Assembly: GCA_934203075.1 (NCBI GenBank)
Contig: CAKPYT010000009.1
Span: 1-52,542, forward strand
Source of the DNA: an uncultured Clostridia bacterium
GTDB taxonomy: Bacteria > Bacillota > Clostridia > Christensenellales > CAG-314
DNA: 52,542 nt
Direction: 5' to 3'
Made by a program: the position numbers and the translations under genes. Below, piece by piece: positions 49,703 through 52,542 of the stretch; the stretch's first letter is position 1; every line of letters starts with the position of its first letter. The notes beneath the pieces are model-generated. The model was not told the DNA's origin, did no database searches, and was given only the letters and a program-made list of their open reading frames with translations.

Positions 49703-49958
49703 CTTCCTTTAAAAAAGTCGTACGGCTTTTTCCGCGTCGGGGCGAGTTTCGCAAAGCGCGGGAAGGGGAAAGATTCCGCGCCGTTTGCATATCTGCACAC
49801 GTGCGCATTTTTATAAAACGGTGCGATTTTTCCGGGTTCTTTTTCCCAAAACGACGGCACTTTTGCTTTCGTTTTGCGGCGCACGGTTCCGATTTTCGGC
49901 CGGAAAACGAAAAATCAAAAAATTTCAGAAAAAAGTCGCGAATTTTGTCGAAAAACGT

Positions 49959-49987
49959 TTTACTTTTTGATTACGTAGTGCTATATT
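49959..49987 (+). promoter_or_regulatory. Promoter of the TetR/surface-protein locus
   Basis: -35 TTTACT (49959-49964), 17-base spacer, -10 TATATT (49982-49987) preceded by TGC. It overlaps the RNA start with the operator described next. Confidence 0.75.
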
Positions 49988-49991
49988 ATCG

Positions 49992-50009
49992 ACTGACCGA
50001 ACGGTCGGT
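49992..50009 (+). promoter_or_regulatory. Palindromic TetR-type operator
   Basis: ACTGACCG (49992-49999), AA, CGGTCGGT (50002-50009): arms match in seven of eight positions. It covers the predicted RNA start, so a bound TetR protein would block the promoter. The regulator just downstream is the natural candidate. Confidence 0.75.
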
Positions 50010-50056
50010 TAATAAAAACGACGGATGCTCGATGCCGCGCGTCAAAGGAGGGGGCC

Positions 50057-50623
50057 TTGAAAGTTAGAAACGACCTGGCTTTTCAGGAGAAAAAGGAAAA
50101 AATCATGCAGGCGTGTTTCGATTGCTTTGCGGAGTACGGGCTGTACGGGACGGGGCTCTCTTCCCTGGCAAAGCACGCGAACGTTTCCAAATCCACCCTG
50201 TACGTTTATTTTCCCAACATCGACGAACTGATTACGCAATCTACGGAGTATTGCATGTCCAAAATCGAGGGGGATTTTATGGAAAAATCTCCGCAAAGCA
50301 TTGCGGATGTGGAAAAGTTCCTCAACGAGGTTCCGTATTGGACGGCACAACGGCACGGCAAGATGTATCGGTTGATGTATCAGGTATACACGCACCCCAA
50401 ATACAGCGAGGCGGGCAATAGGTTTTTCAGCGGGGTAAACGAAAGATACAAAGCGTATGCGCAATCTTTGCAGTCCAAACTCGGCATTCCGGAGGAAGCG
50501 CTCACTCCGTTGATTTTTGTTTTCATTCGGGCGTGCGTGCACTACGCACTGTTCGCAGACGAGTTTTATTTAACGTCTCAACTGGGTTTTCTGACAAAAT
50601 CCATTCAGAGTTATAAAAAATAA
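50057..50623 (+). CDS. TetR/AcrR-family regulator
   Basis: A 188-residue repressor. The N-terminal helix-turn-helix is clear: KIMQACFDCFAEYGLYGTGL, then LAKHANVSKSTLYVYFPNIDEL. The remainder is the helical ligand and dimer domain. The start appears to be TTG 50057, because AAAGGAGGGGG lies 3-12 bases before it and the next ATG (50105) would cut into the first helix. A near-palindromic operator sits on its own promoter, so it should repress itself and the genes that follow (a membrane protein and a secreted protein), which lie 21 and about 80 bases apart with no terminator between them. The inducer is unknown. Confidence 0.88.
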   Translation: MKVRNDLAFQEKKEKIMQACFDCFAEYGLYGTGLSSLAKHANVSKSTLYVYFPNIDELITQSTEYCMSKIEGDFMEKSPQSIADVEKFLNEVPYWTAQRHGKMYRLMYQVYTHPKYSEAGNRFFSGVNERYKAYAQSLQSKLGIPEEALTPLIFVFIRACVHYALFADEFYLTSQLGFLTKSIQSYKK

Positions 50624-50643
50624 AAGAGAAAGGAGAAAAAAGT

Positions 50644-50682
50644 ATGAATATCGTTCTTTATGTCGCAATGGGATGTGCATGA
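50644..50682 (+). other. 12-codon reading frame ending in an in-frame TGA before copy 2
   Basis: ATG 50644 has a strong ribosome binding site (AAAGGAG, about 50628-50634) and encodes MNIVLYVAMGCA, then TGA at 50680-50682. The same frame continues without a break into the YYDEIV-domain protein. Together the two parts would make one ordinary membrane segment, as in copy 1. Single-base change TGG to TGA would explain it. Confidence 0.8.
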
Positions 50683-50685
50683 TTT

Positions 50686-51300
50686 ATGGTATTGACTTGC
50701 CTGATCACCGCAATCAAGGTCGGGCGCGAGTTTGCAAACGGCAAAAAAGAGAGTCCGGCAGAACCGGCAGCGGAGCCGACCCCGGCTCCGGCAGCGGAAC
50801 CGGTCGCAGATCATGACGAACCTGCCCCGGACGTTGCCTTTTCTACTTATCATCTCTCGCTGGAGCAAAAGTATCTGAACCTTGCCGCCGATGCCCGCGG
50901 GTACTACGATGAAATCGTGCGTTACGCTATGGCAGTGGAGGATAACAAGCGTTACAAAAACGAAAAGTACGAAGAATATAAAGTCGGCAAAAACCGCATT
51001 GTAAGAATCAAAATTAAAAACGGCACCGTGGTCTGCGAATTGATGATTCCGAATCTGGACTTCAAAAGTTACGTAGACAACAGCAAAGTAGGGGTGCGTC
51101 AGTCCGCAACGGTAATTAAAGTGGTGGACGAAGCGTCGCTGAACGCCGTAAAAGGCGGTATCGACGTCACGCTGGATCAACTTCAGAAAGAACGCGAAAG
51201 AAAGAAAGAGCAAAACAGAATTCGCAATCGGGAACGCCGTGCAAAGTTAAAAAGCGAGCAAGCCGCAGCCGAACAAGAGGCCGCAGCCACGATCGGTTAA
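50686..51300 (+). CDS. YYDEIV-domain protein, copy 2 (N-terminus cut by an in-frame TGA)
   Basis: The 204 residues after the TGA have part of a membrane segment (MVLTCLITAIKVG), a Pro/Ala/Glu-rich linker (about 22-55), and the same unnamed domain as the protein at 23191-23865: EQKYLNL, YYDEIVRYA, KYEEYKVGKNRIVRIKIKNG, VVCELMI and KVVDEASL, then a basic coiled-coil tail (RIRNRERRAKLKSEQ). If the TGA is read through or is a recent error, the full protein starts at 50644 (218 residues). Starting at 50686 leaves a shortened membrane segment and no ribosome binding site. It may therefore be a damaged gene, a decoded one, or a sequencing error. It lies between tetR and a secreted coiled-coil protein. 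Confidence 0.7.
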   Translation: MVLTCLITAIKVGREFANGKKESPAEPAAEPTPAPAAEPVADHDEPAPDVAFSTYHLSLEQKYLNLAADARGYYDEIVRYAMAVEDNKRYKNEKYEEYKVGKNRIVRIKIKNGTVVCELMIPNLDFKSYVDNSKVGVRQSATVIKVVDEASLNAVKGGIDVTLDQLQKERERKKEQNRIRNRERRAKLKSEQAAAEQEAAATIG

Positions 51301-51379
51301 AGAAGAAGATGCGGCACACAGGGCGCGCGGCTCCGCTGCGCTCTGTAAGTTTGAAACGATAAATATCAGGAGAATACAA

Positions 51380-52542
51380 ATGACGTCAAAACTGAAAGGA
51401 CATAAAAAATTTTGTTATTTATTCTTGTTGTTGCTTTGTACGTTTGCCGTTCTGTTGACTTCCGGCAGCGTGCTGACGGTTGCTTATGCCGCCGATGATG
51501 AGCCTCCCACGGCATTTTGGATATCCATGTCTTACGACTTCAGCGGCAGCAGAGTGACCTATAAAACGAGTGTTACTAATATTTCTTTTGCGTACATCTA
51601 TCACTGCCTGCGGTTTGTTTATAACGGGTACACCGTTCCCAGCGGGTTTAATATCGACTACGAAATGAATATCGACCTCAACGGCTGTACGCTAAAAGGG
51701 GAAGATATCAACCTGAAGGCGAAAGCCAACGTTTACGACTATGCCGGTGGCGGCCAGGGGAGTTTTTACGTTAGTAATAACGGGGACGCCTCCTACCACG
51801 GCAGCGATACGACGTTAGCCGGTTTCACGGTCCGTTCGGATTCGAACGGCAAACTGAAGCTCTACAGCGGCAGACTCTCGTTTTTGTTCTGCTCCGATGG
51901 CAAGACGGAAAATGGGGATAATCTGACCGTCGCTCTGCCTGCGGGGTACAAGTACGTTGCCAAGCAAAAAACGTCCAAGGGGGGGGCATTGCTCCCCATG
52001 ACCTATGCCTGGGCAAAAGCAAATGACGTTTTCACCAACAACGCTTCGTCGGACTACGACTATTTAACGGTGCAGCAATGCTCGCACCCTCAAATCACCA
52101 ACGGGGTTTGTGATTATTGCAACGCAACGATCGACGGAACGGAAGCACTGGCCACCGCAAAAAGAGAACTGGAAGAAGCAAAACAGGCATTGAACGATGC
52201 GATTGACAAAAAAGCGGATACGGAAACCTTAACGAAAAAAGTTCAGGAATTGAATACCGCAATCGAAAACGCAAAGAAAGCCTGCAATGAGTATGCCGAC
52301 GGAAAAGATGCAACGTTAAAAACCACGCTGGAAGAGGAAATCACTAACGTGCAAACCACTCTGCAGCAAGCGGTCAACGATGCGATCAGTAAAGCAAGTT
52401 CGGATCTGGACGCAGCAAAGCAAGAACTGCAGAAACAGATTGACGAAAATGCAACGGGTGTCAGCAACAACGCTCAGGCGATTGCGGACGCCAAGAAAGA
52501 CTACCAGGCCAAGATCGACGCAGCCAACAACCTGATTACGGG
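51380..52542 (+). CDS. Secreted coiled-coil surface protein (3' end outside the window)
   Basis: An open frame of 387 codons runs off the right edge without a stop. A Sec-type signal peptide is clear: a basic start (MTSKLKGHKK), a hydrophobic core of Leu/Phe, and a cleavage site after VAYA (before ADDEPPTAFW, about residue 38). The next 200 residues are rich in Tyr, Asn and Gly and look beta-structured, with LNGCTLKG and YVSNNGDASYH. SHPQITNGVCDYCNA repeats the H-x-NGVCxxC motif of the 26679-29756 protein. From about residue 255 it becomes a long coiled coil (ATAKRELEEAKQALNDA and similar heptads). GGAG at 51369-51372 precedes ATG 51380. No SipW-type cleavage motif is seen. Confidence 0.85.
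   Translation, partial: MTSKLKGHKKFCYLFLLLLCTFAVLLTSGSVLTVAYAADDEPPTAFWISMSYDFSGSRVTYKTSVTNISFAYIYHCLRFVYNGYTVPSGFNIDYEMNIDLNGCTLKGEDINLKAKANVYDYAGGGQGSFYVSNNGDASYHGSDTTLAGFTVRSDSNGKLKLYSGRLSFLFCSDGKTENGDNLTVALPAGYKYVAKQKTSKGGALLPMTYAWAKANDVFTNNASSDYDYLTVQQCSHPQITNGVCDYCNATIDGTEALATAKRELEEAKQALNDAIDKKADTETLTKKVQELNTAIENAKKACNEYADGKDATLKTTLEEEITNVQTTLQQAVNDAISKASSDLDAAKQELQKQIDENATGVSNNAQAIADAKKDYQAKIDAANNLIT

Noticed and set aside
49700..49960. A+T-rich gap before tetR as a replication origin or small RNA
   Set aside because: There are no DnaA-box clusters and no promoter/terminator pair apart from those of the flanking genes.
50680..50714. Selenocysteine insertion at TGA 50680-50682
   Set aside because: The downstream stem is short and interrupted, the position is in a membrane segment, and I see no selenoprotein family. 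A TGG-to-TGA change explains it more simply.
1..52542. CRISPR arrays, insertion sequences, phage genes, tRNA or rRNA genes
   Set aside because: No direct-repeat arrays, transposase or integrase motifs, cloverleaf or rRNA core sequences were seen on either strand.

Overview
The window is 52.5 kb of bacterial chromosome with about half G+C. It most likely comes from an uncultured anaerobe of the Bacillota (class Clostridia, perhaps near Christensenellales; this rank is a guess from gene content). Reasons: a Bacillus/Clostridium-type str cluster with a YbxF-like L7Ae protein between rpoC and rpsL, WhiA next to DnaE, RqcP, DegV, strong AGGAGG ribosome binding sites, TasA/SipW-type secretion, and TAA, TAG and TGA all used as stops. 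I see no rRNA, tRNA, CRISPR, transposase or phage gene.

Layout. 1-2320: end of an unidentified gene, an HU gene, and a leftward rqcP-ispDF pair. 2565-15136: the transcription/translation cluster rpoB-rpoC-L7Ae-rpsL-rpsG-fusA-tuf, without rplJL in front of rpoB. 15357-17743: leftward udk, then rightward cupin, AlkD-like protein and a DtxR-type metal regulator. 17803-21615: a long hairpin-rich leader and a CydDC-type ABC exporter pair. 21792-29906: a six-gene surface-protein operon: a small secreted protein, a SipW/ER-type signal peptidase, a membrane protein of a family I cannot name ('YYDEIV domain'), a SipW-type cargo, and two large TasA-like/beta-helix proteins, the last with a duplicated helix module. 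30015-33449: leftward pyrG with an attenuator-like leader, and a leftward PlsC-like acyltransferase fused to a zinc ribbon. 33594-43508: gltS with a switch-like leader, then whiA-dnaE-rlmD-TIGR04076-NERD-metallophosphoesterase. 43585-49647: an XRE-type membrane regulator, degV, dgkB and plsC, an SGNH hydrolase, a TraX-like protein and a small membrane protein. 49959-52542: a TetR regulator with a palindromic operator at its own start site, a second YYDEIV-domain protein whose membrane segment is cut by an in-frame TGA, and the first part of a secreted coiled-coil protein running off the end.

How they fit. Two loci (about 22-30 kb and 50-52.5 kb) pair a YYDEIV-domain membrane protein with large exported proteins. 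The first carries its own SipW-like peptidase and the second its own TetR switch. I think this is the most interesting and least described system here. Promoters are unusually uniform: 18 of 19 have a 17-bp spacer and 14 of 19 have a TGn extended -10. Three of them (L7Ae, whiA, XRE) sit so close to the start codon that the mRNA should be leaderless or nearly so. Three leaders (cydDC, pyrG, gltS) contain hairpins that look regulatory.
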